DNA of 64,000 nt from Buxus sempervirens (Eukaryota; Streptophyta; Magnoliopsida; Buxales; Buxaceae), in contig OX387187.1 of NCBI GenBank assembly GCA_947561395.2, positions 20,689,829 to 20,753,828 on the forward strand, given 5' to 3'. The notes under the pieces are model-generated. The model saw only the letters and a list, made by a program, of their open reading frames with translations. It did not search any database and was not told the DNA's origin. Every line of letters starts with the position of its first letter. Positions within the stretch are counted from its first letter, which is position 1. The translations under genes and the position numbers were made by a program. Below are positions 47,811 to 59,415 of this stretch, in pieces.

Positions 47811-50800
47811 TATAAAACCCTGGATTTTCCTAAAAATAAAATAAATAATTAAAGGATAAAATTATGGAGGGAATACTAAGAAAGATAATGGTAGGAGAAT
47901 TAAAGAGAGATATAAAGGTTAAAATAGGAATTTAAAGAGGAAGGGTAATTTGGTCATTTTAATTTGTTAAATTCACGAAAGAAAATAAAATAATTAGTTA
48001 TTAAGTCAATAAACTCAACTAGACAAAATCTTAGCTTTGTTGGATGTAAAATAATGAAATTAAGGCTTAAAGGGTGGAAAAGGGCCAAATGGTAATTATA
48101 CCTATTTAGGGTCCAAAATATAGGTAATTTGAGTGAATAATAAGAGTCTAAGTTCAATTTAAAATTAGGAATAAGCTTAAGCACGAAAATTAATTAGGAG
48201 ATTCTTTAAAAGAGAGTTAAATGAATTAAATTAAGGAGAAAGGTAGAAGAGGGAATACACTAAGTATATTAGAATGAGCTAAACCTAATTAGAGTTTGAT
48301 TAGTAGGGAGGCTATAAAAGAGAGGTTTAAAAAGTGTTTTAGGTTTTGAAAATAAGTTAGGAGAGGGAAATTCGTGCATAAGTGTTAGGAGCCAAAAATA
48401 GAAGGAGAGAAGAGAGAAAAGAAAGAGGGAATTAGAAAGAAGAGAGGTTATAGAGATGGCCGACGAGCCAACTTTGAACGGTGAGTTAGGAATATCCAAC
48501 TGTTAGAATGGGCTGAAATTTTGGGGTTTTGTTTTACTCATGGAAGACTTCAAACTGAACAGTGGAGATCTAAATTGGATAAGTCTAGAGGGGTGTGGTC
48601 AAGTGTCAAAAACAGGCACAGGCGAAGTTTCTGAAAAATCTGGGTTCATCAAAAGGCAAGTAGCAAACCCTTGAAACTGGAGGAACTACATGTTTTGTCA
48701 TGATTTTGATGTTTGATCGTATTGTTTTGAAGTTGGATTTCATGGGAAAAAGCTTATTTGTTTATAAAGAATTGTTTGGTGATTTAACTTTCTTTAGAAA
48801 TCAAGAAGAGGTTGATCATGGTGAGTTTAACTTAAAAAAAAGAAACTTAAGATAAGGAGAAAAGTGATGGGATTAGTGTAGGTTTGTCTAAGAACTATTT
48901 TAGGATGGAAATCAGATGTTTGGAATCAAATCAAGTTAATAGTATGAATAGAAAGTTTGAAAATTTCCGCAAAGGGAAGAAAACAGTGTTATAGTCGGAG
49001 CGCTCGATACATCGCTCGAGCATTTCCTCAGGTGATAGGCCTTTGAAAAATAACATAACCTGAAACCTAACTGCTAGAGTAGTCGTCGGAGCGACCCTTC
49101 GAGTGACCAACTGTCAGAAATTTCTAAACTTGGGATTCGTGTCCAGATTCAATTTCTAATGATTTTTCTTGGAATTTTAATATTGTAACACCTGTGAATA
49201 GGGTAATTTGAGATGTAGGAGGTGACGGAATTAAATTTGGATAAAAGGGTAATTATTTGGGACAATGAATGTAATAAGAATCAAAGAAGACTAGTAAAGG
49301 AATACCTATACACTCAGACTATTTTCAATAGGTTTCTAAGTATGAAACCTAGTCTAACAAGTCTTAATAAACCCAAATTAACTTCTGGAAAGAATCAATA
49401 ATATAATTCAAAGGTCTTAGAGATTTAGGGTATTAGTTGTTAAATAAGGATTTAAAAGTAAGGATTTTAAGATAAACCAAAGTGTAGGATTTGGAGTAAA
49501 CTTTGTAAGAAATAAAGAATGTCATGAATACTGAATTAGAAAAATAAACTAAGTACGCCCACACTAACACGATTCAAATCTGAACATTTTAATTAGAATT
49601 TGTGTATACTCTCGTACTTTTCTTATTAAATGATCTGGAACTTTGTTTAAGAACTGTTTAATGGTTATTTTGAACATTTTTTGGTTGGACACCGTGGTTT
49701 TGGAAATTATTGCTGGACACAGCACTTGGGACATGGTTGTGATTATTGGTACGAGATTTATCACTGAATATTGTATTATTAAGTTATTCAAGGTTTTGAT
49801 TGTGAGTTGTGTCTAGTGGGCAATGCTTAGTATGGATCCATAGCTTAACTAGGAAGTGAAAGGGAATTGGCTGGTAAGTTATTTTTGTTCAGAACTCCCC
49901 AGTATGCGGTCCGTCGTACTAGCAATTGCGTGTGACGTAGGCAGCAATCCTCGACTGCTGTAGGTGTGGCCTGGTCTTAGCCAAGGTTGCTTTCGGTAAA
50001 CGGTTTTTATTTTGTTATTCAGGTTACTATCCGCATGCTTCAATGAGACATCGACTTTCACGAGCTTTATATTGGTCATGTTGGTAGGTTACTTGTGACT
50101 CGCACATTGGAGCTATGATTTGGCCGTGCTTGAGGATCACTTGTGACTTGCACTGGTATTAGACGTGTTGTTATGGGTCAATTAATCTTTGATCGGATTG
50201 GTATGGCCTCAGCGGAAGTGGTACCCTTTATGGGATTTCATTTGGACTGAGGATTGTACTCGCCAACCCATACGTGGGTGGTCCGCGTTGATGGTTGACG
50301 GAGGAGATGGTAGTGACTACAGGTGCGGGCTCCATCTATCATGTAAGTCGTGATGTGGCGAACTATGGGGGCAAGAATATTCTTATTAAGTGGTTTCAAT
50401 TCACGAGTCCTATTATGTTACACGTGTTTGTTTTGGATTGGTAATTGTTATTGATATATCATCGTATTATTGTGGTTTTGGTTTTATCATTCACCTCATG
50501 ACTAGTATTGTAAAATTATGGACTGTTTTACATTATGCACCTTGCTATTTGTTGAGATTTATTCTCACTTCGGTTTCTCCCCATTTTTCAGGTACTCTTG
50601 GCGAGGACGTCAAATTTTGGGCTAATTGTAGATGGTTAGTTTATATAGTTGTAGGTTGTTCATGGAATTGAAATCCTTGTATATCATTGGTGTTGATTAA
50701 TAAAGAGAATTTGAATTCAAGTTTCCGTATTTACTCTGATTATAAAGTTAGCAAAAGTTTTAAATTATCCAGATTCTTTAGTTGCTTTGCTTATTTACCA

Positions 50801-50844
50801 TAACACCTCGGGTTTGGGAATGGATTCGGAACTGGGGCGTTATA
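47811..50844 (+). mobile_element. Solo LTR of the TGTAAAACCCCG family, inserted in B's leader
   Basis: It begins TATAAAACCCTGGATTTTCC, matching the inverted start of the 59416-61773 LTR, and ends CTGGGGCGTTATA. It is flanked by GGATT (47806-47810, 50845-50849). Length is 3034 bp. The terminal bases are slightly decayed. A TATA box (GGCTATAAAAGAG) is near 48310, and CG-rich palindromic phrases (GCGCTCGATACATCGCTCG) lie near 49000. No internal coding region. Confidence 0.85.
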
Positions 50845-51884
50845 GGATTCCTATAGCGCCACTGGTTTCTTGCCGTGGTATGTGAGGGTCTAGTACTTGG
50901 CTTAGACCTTTGTAGGCATTTGTCTCGGGCTGGGTACCCTTTTCCCACCTAATGTTCTGATACACCCTAGTATGTGAATTTGAATGTGAATGATGAATGA
51001 AGAGGAGTTGAAATAAGTCTAAAACCCAAGAGTCCATCAGGGGCAGCAACCCTTGCCTCCTTTTGCATCAAATTGAGTGGACCCTAGATTTCGGGATACT
51101 TCAGCCCTAAATTAGGGAGCTTACCTAAACTTTGATCAGGGGAACCACCCCAGATCCATGCATTGAGTCCTGAAAGTCGTGGGCCTCGACCCATTGAGTC
51201 CATAGGAAGTATCTTGAGTTCGGATCAGTCTTTAAGCAGATGAAAGTAGGCCAAATCAGAATAAAGAAATTTGAACCTCAGAATTAGGCCTTTTCAACCT
51301 ACCCTTTTTGAATCAAATGTATCCTTTCTTAGAGTTCTCAAAAACCCTAAGATTGCATTCTCTTTCAGTTTTTTGAACATCATGTAATTTTCACCCTAGC
51401 TGGCAAGTTGTAAGTTTTATATCATCAGATGAAAGAGTAGATAAAAGAATAAGGCTGGTCAGGACCTGGGTGTGCTTCCTTACACAAGTATGTCTAGAAG
51501 TCGTGCCTTGACAGGCACCAACCCTTAGGATCACACACATTTTTTTAGTTTAATGCTTTAATTCTAATTTAATTTTGAATGAACAGAACAAAAACATGAA
51601 AAAAAAGCAGTAAATCAATTTGCAGATGCTTGTTGGAAAATCCCCAATTTCTGGTTATACAAAACCGTGATATCTGGTCACATTAGACCCCTTCCTTCTA
51701 ATCCTACTCCTTAATTATTCTAATATTAATACCTATAAAGCGCTCATGGATTGAACTTAAATCACACCAGAATACATCTTATTCACAAGACCACTCGGTT
51801 TTTGCCCTGGATCCAAATGATCAAAATTGGTGGCATTTGAAGATGGCCTCGTCAAGACCAACCCTTCAGATGAGCCAGAAGGTG

Positions 51885-52330
51885 GCTATTTTTAGCCCTT
51901 CCCCTGCGGAGACATAAGTCCAAAAATTGTGGTGCCTGGTGACCGATTCTTAAATTGGAGACCAATTGGGTGAACCCGGGTATTTGCTTTTTAGCTTACC
52001 CCTTGCGGAGACATAAGTCCAAAAATTGTGGTGCCTGGTGACCGATTCTTAAATTGGAGACCAACTAGGTGAACCCGGGTATTTGCTTTTTAGCTTACCC
52101 CCTACGGAGACATAAGCCCAAAAATTGTGGTGCCTGGTGACCGATTCTTAAATCAGAGACCAACTAGGTGAACCCGGAGGTGGCTATTTTTAACCTTTCC
52201 CTTGCAGAGACTTGACTTGAGTCCAAAAATTGTGGCGCCTGGCGACCAATTCTTAAATCGGAGACCAGCTGGATGAGCCCGGGTGTTGTTTTTTTAGCTG
52301 ACCCCCTGTGGAGACATAAGTCCAATCCCA
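51885..52330 (+). repeat. 99-bp tandem repeats in B's leader
   Basis: Five copies of GCGGAGACATAAGTCC...GGTGCCTGGTGACCGATTC...GGTGAACCCGG start near 51906, 52005, 52104, 52204 and 52307. CCGATT and AATCGG (or close variants) form a short palindrome in each unit. Confidence 0.85.
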
Positions 52331-52389
52331 TGATATTGAGTTCAATTCATTATAAACAAGCTCCGGTTCATTAGGGCATGAACCAAGAG

Positions 52390-52835
52390 GTTCTCTTTCC
52401 TTGTCGCAAGCGACTAAAATAGATCAAATTCTTTAGGTTCTCTTTCCTTGCTGACTTGACGCAGCTAAAACAGATCAATCCCTTGGGTTCTCTTTCCCAG
52501 TCGTCCACAAAACAACTAAAATAGACCTATAGACTTTGGGTTCTCTCTCCCAGTTGCGTTTATGCAACTAAAATAGATCAATACCTTGGGTTCTCTTTCC
52601 TAGTTGTCCATAGACGACTAAAACAGACCACTAGACATTGGGTTCTCTCTCCCAGTTGCCTTTGTGCAACTTAAATAGATCACTACCTTGGGTTCTCTCT
52701 CCTAGTTGTCCACAGACGACTAAAATAGACCAGTAGACACAGGGTTCTCTCTCCCAGTTGTCTTTGCGGAACTAAAACAGATCATTCCTTCAGGTTTTCT
52801 CTCCCAGTTGCCTTTGTGTAACTAAAAATGATACA
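52390..52835 (+). repeat. Hairpin repeats of about 51 bp in B's leader
   Basis: Nine copies of GGGTTCTCTYTCCCAGTTG...CAACTAAAATAGA. Each unit contains a small inverted repeat. Two versions alternate: one with CAGTTGC...GCAACT, the other with TAGTTGTC...GACGACTA. The alternation gives a higher-order period of about 102 bp. Confidence 0.8.
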
Positions 52836-54615
52836 TTTTTAGAGATTCCCCCTAATTTGCTTCCACACAGCTAAATCAAATCACAAATTTGATCTCGATT
52901 GACCATGGCAAAGAAAAAAAAATTAAGAATCTGCAAATAGATTCTAAAAGCAAAAAAAAAAAAAAACATAAAAAATATGTAAAAAAGATTAATTGCCAAA
53001 GAAATGCACTAACTTCTACAAAATGATCAACAGGTATCCAAAATTGCTTCCAAAAGCCCATACAATCTTCGATCTCGTAAAAGACTGGATATAGATGCAC
53101 AAGGAAATCAGACTCCGCCAGCTCAGTACCAAGCGGAATCAAGTCAAACCCAAGTGGTTAGTGACCTAACCCAAAAGGTCGAAAACATGACTATGGTTGT
53201 TCGGTCCCTCATGGTAGAGATCAGGGATCTGAAACAAGTTCAACCAACTGTTCTGATCACTCAACAGCACCAACCACCACTCCCACCATGGGCAGAAGTG
53301 CTAGTAGTAACGCTTCCGCCACAACCAGCACAACCTCCACCTATGGCACTGCCACATCTGCCACCGCAAGCTATTCCATTCCCACCTCCTGTGGTAGATC
53401 TTGTCCACCCGATCCAGCAGCAAGAACAGTTTGTACCTGTCCAACTGGGGTAGGACGAAGAAGACTGGTATAGAACACAAGAAGCCCAATTCGAGGCTCG
53501 TATGGCAGCCATGAAGGAAGATCTTCTGAAGCAGCTACAGCCAAACACGGTTCAGAGCGAGGCTACTTTGGAAAACCTCTGTTTTTTCTCAGACGTGCAA
53601 CTCCCTGCCAAGTTCAAATTTCCTGAGTTGCACCAGTTTAATGGCACTGGTTGTCCGCTAAACCACTTAAGGTCGTCTTCAGGCAACATGTGCCAATACG
53701 CAAAAAATGAGAAAATCATGGTATAGTTCTTTCAGCGGTCTTTAACCGGGGCTGCTTATTCTTGGTTTTTGAGCTTATACAAAGCCAAGATAAAGACTTG
53801 GAATGACCTCACTGCGGTGTTCATTCAGCAATATCGTTTGAACAGCCAGATGGTTCAAACAAGGGCAGAGTTGCAAAGGTTAGCAAAGAAGAGTCATGAA
53901 TCAGTCCGGGACTATGCTAAGAGATGGAAAGAGCTGGCAACACTGGTCCAGCCACCACTGCTAGAGCAAGAGATGAAATCTTTGTTTATATCATCACTTG
54001 GTCAACCTTTCTTCACTCTGTTACGAGGGTAGAGTTCTACAAGTTTCAATGACTTGATTCTAACAGCTGACAGAATTGAAGATGTAGTAAGGTCAGGAAA
54101 GATAGATAGCAGTGGGCAGAATGCCACTCAGAGGAGGCCAATGGCGAATCAGGGCAATAGAAGCCAGGGGCAAGAGCAACCATGGAGAACTGAGGGGCAG
54201 GCAGTGAACTATGTTCAGCCTATTCAACCTTATCAAATCTCTCAGAGATTTTACTCCACTTCCATACACACCCGCTGAACATATCAGCTGGTATCATATC
54301 AGGGTCCACCGAGACGGACAAGAGAAGAAATGGAGGCAAGGCTAAGAAGAGTATTTACTCCACTTCCATACACACCCGCTGAGTTACTGCCCACATTACT
54401 GAAAGGAGGGTATTTGCAAATCATGCTGTGCGCACCCGATTTCGGTCACACGGCAAGGCGCACGCGTAACGATGCGTGCCTCGGGGTTTATTTGGAGTCG
54501 CCACTGCCTGATGGAGTGCAGGCAGACACCTGGGTGCCTAAGTTCTTCTACTAAGGCTTTTTGGTCTGAGGCTTTGAGATTCTAAGTAGGGGCTCGGTTG
54601 CGGTTTGGGGAAGTC

Positions 54616-55890
54616 CGTAGACACCCCAGTCCACCCCGTCAAGTGACGGGTCCCATAAATTTCCTTGGTTTGAGTCAACTTTGGTCTCTCACTCACCCGA
54701 TTCCTATTCCAGCATGTAATTTGATTAAGTCTGGCGGGACCGCCGAAGTGGTGTGGGTCCCTTTACTTGGTTTTATCTTTCTTAGCTTAGGGTGGTGTGA
54801 GTTTGATTGGGCTGGCCCCGTTGGGAGGCCCGCGGATTCCTTGGTGGGCTTGGTTGAACCCACATGTCCCTTGGTGGGCCTCAGTCTAAACCTGAGAGGC
54901 CCTTTGGGCTTTGGTTTAAGTGAATTGATTTTATTTAAATTCCAGTTTGATTTATTTAAGTGAGTTCTATACACAAGTGAGCCGGGATTGTTTATGGGCC
55001 CTTGAGTGGGCCACATAATTGGTTGCCAAGTGGTTTGAGTTATCTTTGATTAACCTTTGCCAAAATGGGCCAAGCATTGGGCTTGGGGCCCTTTACCTGG
55101 GCTTGGGCTTGAAAGCCCAAGACTTCTTGAGTCAGGGTTTTGACACCCTAACCTTGGTTTAAGGGGCTTAGTGGGCCCGACAGGCCCTGCCCGTGGTCTC
55201 GGCCAAACCACAACCTACTTTAAGCATACTTGGCCCAAATAGGGCTCGGGTTGGCCTCAAATGATCTGGCCCACTCAAATCTCTCATTTATCTTAGTTAA
55301 GCATGAATGAGTTGGTCGGGCTTGGTGGGCCCCGTTGGAAGGCCCACCGGAAATCAATTTGGACCGGGTCGGTCCAGGGCCCATTTTGGGTTTCCGGGTG
55401 GCTCGGAAACCCTACTGGTTCGCCCGGATTTGATCAAACAATTCAAAATATTGCACAAAATCACAAAAATGGCAAAAACCACATCCTGGCAGTGTAGCCG
55501 GCCTGAGATGCCGGTTACACATGGGTCTCTGTGTATCCGGCATCTATTGCCGGCTACACATCGGCTTATGTTGATCCGGCCTGAGTTGCCGGATCAACAC
55601 ACAGAAGCCTGTTTTTTGATTTTTTGCACTGGGGTTGGGCTTTCATGGTTGGGCTTTCATGCTTCTTGGGATGTTCCAGGGGTTACGTGGGCTCCTGTGT
55701 GAGCCCACAGTGGTTCTGGAGATGGGGAATCACCTCATTTGGTCACTTTTGGGGACTTTGGGTTCATGCAAGACAAAGGAAGAGGATCCGGGTCTATCCC
55801 CCATTCCTCTTGGGGTTTTTTACAACAATGAGGTGGGGGGCTTAAGTGCCCCTACCTTGGTTCTTCATTCATCACAGAACAACAAATGAT
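54616..55890 (+). mobile_element. Possible fragment of a further Tat-type LTR nested in G
   Basis: The start CGTAGACACCCCAGTCCACC resembles the TGTAGACACCCC start of LTRs C, D and F. It is followed by a GC-rich U3-like stretch and, about 880 bp in, by its own 39-bp palindrome array (55493-55597). I could not find a right end or target duplication, so it may be truncated or a recombinant part of G. Confidence 0.4.
55493..55597. repeat. 39-bp palindrome array (three units) in the 54.6-kb LTR piece
   Basis: Units start at 55493, 55532 and 55571, exactly 39 bp apart and each 27 nt. The third has arms TTGATCCGG/CCGGATCAA in place of TGTATCCGG/CCGGATACA: both arms differ from the usual sequence yet still pair perfectly. 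Confidence 0.85.
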
Positions 55891-56493
55891 TGAGTTACAC
55901 AAACTAGACAATAGCATGCACTCAAAACAAGCTCCCTAATCTCTACACATGCCAACACACACAAGCATGCAACTCACCAATAATCATGTTCAAAATAGCA
56001 ACTCACTCAATGGAAAGACAAAGCAAGGAGAAGGGTGGAGAATGGGGCTTGCACAGGGGTACAAGAGATGCATAAATAAAGGGGAACACCCTCCCCGTAT
56101 ACATGAAATGGAGACATGATAACACATTTACGTATGCTCAAACATTCTTATTTTAATATATGTATAATAAAACATGTCAAGGAACCATACCTTGGGGTTT
56201 TGAGACCCCTTTGAAGTGTGTAGTCCTCTCCTTGAAGCAAGAACACAAGCTGGAGCAGCACCTTCCCACAGCAACAGCAGCTTCCTCTTCTTCTTCAAGT
56301 TTCCAAGTGTGGAGGAAAGGAGTGGGGAGGGGTGGGATGGCCTTTAGGTGGTGCTTGAAGGGCTTAGGGAGCCAAAGGGTGGTCAGGTGAGGGGTTTTCG
56401 GAGCTGACGCAGAGGGGGAAGAAAGGTGGAAGCAGCAAAAATCATGCCAACCCCGGAAATCAGGCTGCTGTTTCCTTTTTATAGGCAACTTAA

Positions 56494-56741
56494 TGTATCC
56501 GGCAACTCAGGCCGGATACACTAAGGCCCCCCCTTATCCGGCCTCCATGGCCGGATACACTAAGGCTCCTTTGTATCCGGTCTTCAAGTCCGGATACAAA
56601 ACATAATCATTTGAAAATTAAATGCCGCCGCGAATTTGTCGGGCAATCGGTGCGGATCTCGCGCGAAAATCTTCTTGTATCCGGTCTTCAAGTCCGGTCA
56701 TGAAGGGGAGCCAGTGTATCCGGTATATTTGACCGGATACA
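56494..56741. repeat. 39-bp palindrome array (five units, two blocks) in LTR G
   Basis: Units start at 56494, 56533 and 56572, then 56676 and 56715. Spacing is 39 bp within each block, and the gap between blocks does not fit the period. The first unit is the same TGTATCCGGC/GCCGGATACA palindrome as in LTR F. In LTR sense (minus) the array ends just before the TATA box. Confidence 0.85.
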
Positions 56742-59415
56742 AATCGAAAAATTACGGATTTGCCCTTCGACTTGACCGATTCGACCGATTTGACACTTTT
56801 GGATATCTACGGATCGCCCGTACGAATTTTTGATATTTAAGATTTAGTCCCTGAGATATTTTGCTGCGTTGGCCGCCACGTGTGCAGTTTCCTGCTTTGC
56901 TGCTCGGAAACTTCGACAGATCATATCTCCTTCATCCGAACTCCGATTTGAGCAAACTCAATTGCATTAAACTCGTATCGGAGCCCTCTATTTAATGACA
57001 TAGGGCTAAACACTTGGCACGGGGTTCAAGGAAAAGTCAACTTTTGGCCTTTCCTTAAGTTTGACTGCCCTTAGAACCTTTATCCGGACTCCGATTCCTG
57101 CAAACCCAGTTGCGTTGGACTCGTGTCGAGATTCTTTATCCATTGAGATAAAGCCAGGTGGCCAAATTTTATTTGATTAAAAGGTCAACTTTTCACCCCT
57201 CAGGGTTTGACTTTGTAGCCGGGTTTTGCATTTCTGGCTTTTCCGGAGCGCAAAAATGAGGTGCTTACACATGCCGCCAAATCCTAGAACATTCATCGGC
57301 AAGAATTACAATCCTAATGAGAGATGTGAGTACCACTCAGGGGCACTGGGACATGACACCAACAGATGTTGGGATTTGAGGCATGATATCCAAGACTTGA
57401 TTGATCAGAAACGCCTCACCGTGGACCCTTCTACTCCAACCAATACACTAACCACTGCTGTGACTCAAAACCCTCTTCTAGATCACAAGGGGGCATCTTC
57501 AAGCGGGACAAGTTGAAGAAATCAAGCAAGGTTGCAAGGTGCAACCAACTCCCGGACGCGGTTCTTCTCTGAGTCCACTATTTCCAGGCTAAGTTAAATT
57601 TTGTTTTTTTTTGCACCGACCATCTCGGGCAAGATCGGTCATTTTCTAAGTGTTTTTGCATACTTTTACTTTCATGCAAATAAAAAAAAACCTTTTGAAA
57701 AAAAATAATAATAAAAGAAAAGAAAATTGGCAAGTGCTTGGTCGATGATGACATCGCTTTGAGACCACCACCCTTTTGGCACGACCATGATCATGGAAAG
57801 ATGCCAAGTTGCTCAAAGGTGTCTTTAGCTGGGTGCAAGATATTGCTCCCATGTGAACCTTGACTAAGCCAGTGGCCATCCTTTCCTGATCTAGACCCTG
57901 ATTTTCCTTCTACACCTATCTTTACATTGGGGCAGAGCGATCCTTGAGAGCAAAGAGAGGAAAAGAAAAAGAAAGAAAAAGTGTCTAAACCAGCTAAGGG
58001 TCAAGGCTGGCTTTTGCATCATGTCTTTGAGAAAGGATGAGAGGCCATCCTTCATGCATCCAGAATCAATAATCGCTAGTCAAACACTTTGGGCTTGTTC
58101 ATGTTATTCAAATACCCGTGTTGTGTCTAGCCACCCCACACTGGGGCAGAGCCAAAAAGAATAAGAACAAAAGGAAGAAAACAATTCCTGAACTAAATTT
58201 GCATTGAATATCTAAACCAAGTTGTCACAACTTCTGCAAAATGATGAAAGGCCATCCTTGCTTTAATCTGTCAAATCTTCAAAACAAAATCCCTAGTCAA
58301 ATCAGTTGAGCCTAATTTCTTTCTTCTAACCCATTGAGTCATGAGCCTTAAATACAGTGCTTGGTATGAAAGAAGACAAGAAGAAAGTACATGGATGTGC
58401 AAAAATGAAGCAAAAAAGAAAAGAAAACAGAAAGCACACTAGGGCATACCAATCAAGGTGGAAGCCCAAACCAAAGGAGAGAAAAGCCAAGGAAAAGGCC
58501 AAGGTCGCAAAAGACCCAAAAAGAAAATGAAAGAAAATGGAAAAGGCATTGACAAGACCCAAGCAGTCAAGAAAAAGGGTAAAACATGACTCAACCCAGC
58601 CATCTTCCCCTTCTTTCTAAAACCAAGACCTCAGACTTCGTTGCGTCCTATGAGAAATTCCTTTTTGATTGCAGAAAATGTGACATTTAAATTTATGTAG
58701 ATCAGTGATGAAGGAATTCAAAAGAAGAATCAACTTCAGCAAGACACAAACCGTTAATCTAAGAAACACAAAAACTTGAGACTTAGATCCCATCATTTCT
58801 TAGACTTAAAACTCAGCCGATGTTTCATCCTATTTTTAAAGACCTCTTGGATCTAAGGGGCATGATGCATGAAAGTCAGTATAAACCCTCGAACTGGGGC
58901 AGGCACTAACCCTGGGGAGAAAAAGAAAGGGAAAACCTTCAATTGCAAAATCTTGAAACCACCTAAGATTGGATCAAAGTGAGAAAAATCAAAACTGGGG
59001 CTGGGAAATATGTTCCTTATTTTAAGCCTTTGTAGAACCTTTGAGAGCCAATGACGGCACGAGTCAAGAAATTCATGAGAAAGTATGTCAGGCACACTAT
59101 CCCGAAACACTTCAAGCTAATAAGGAAATTTACTATGGCCATTGGTCTTGTCTTTCCCTTTTAAGCGCTTGCACAAAGTTTCTAAGAAAAAGTTTTTTTT
59201 GAGAAAAAAATTTGTTTTCATTCCTGTTCACTCGCACACAAAAATAAAAATCAAGTAAGCCACAAGTGGTTACATTTTGAATTTTAGATACCTTACTACT
59301 ATCTTGAGAAATTTTCAGGTTCATGTGAGGCGGGAAATCAAATGGTTCTAATATTGGAGCTAAAAACAAAAAGGAGCAAACAGGCAAAGAGAAAAAGAAG
59401 CAAACAAGGGGAATC

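Larger units (their letters stand above)
47224..53153 (+). mobile_element. Leader of element B (non-coding), split by a solo LTR
   Basis: Excluding the solo LTR at 47811-50844, about 2.9 kb of leader separates the primer-binding site from gag. It holds the 99-bp repeats (51885-52330) and the hairpin repeats (52390-52835). I see no protein-coding signature in the leader. Confidence 0.7.
54427..57269 (-). mobile_element. Solo LTR G (minus strand, Tat-type), inserted in B's gag
   Basis: On the minus strand it starts TGTAAGCACCTCATTTTTGC and ends GGTGCGCACA. CATGC flanks it (54422-54426, 57270-57274). Length is 2843 bp. A minus-strand TATA box (CCTATAAAAAG) is near 56485, with a 39-bp palindrome array just upstream of it. 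Near its 3' end is CAGTGGCGACTCC (54508-54520 inverted). It also contains, in the plus sense, what looks like a piece of a different LTR from about 54616. Confidence 0.85.
53154..57590 (+). mobile_element. gag region of element B (broken), split by solo LTR G
   Basis: A Pro/Gln-rich N-terminal part (about 53154-53460) is followed by the Tat-type gag core, with FPELHQFNGTGCP near 53620, WFLSLYKAKIKTWNDL near 53765 and DYAKRWKELATL near 53910. Past LTR G, a short stretch with PNERCEYHSGALGHDTNRCW (about 57318-57377) is the usual Cys/His zinc-binding block after gag. The copy has a few breaks. No protease, RT, RNase H or integrase signature follows before the 3' LTR. Confidence 0.8.

Noticed and set aside
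53261-53548. Minus-strand Gly/Cys/Ser-rich open frame
   Set aside because: It is the antisense shadow of the Pro/Gln-rich N-terminal part of B's gag.
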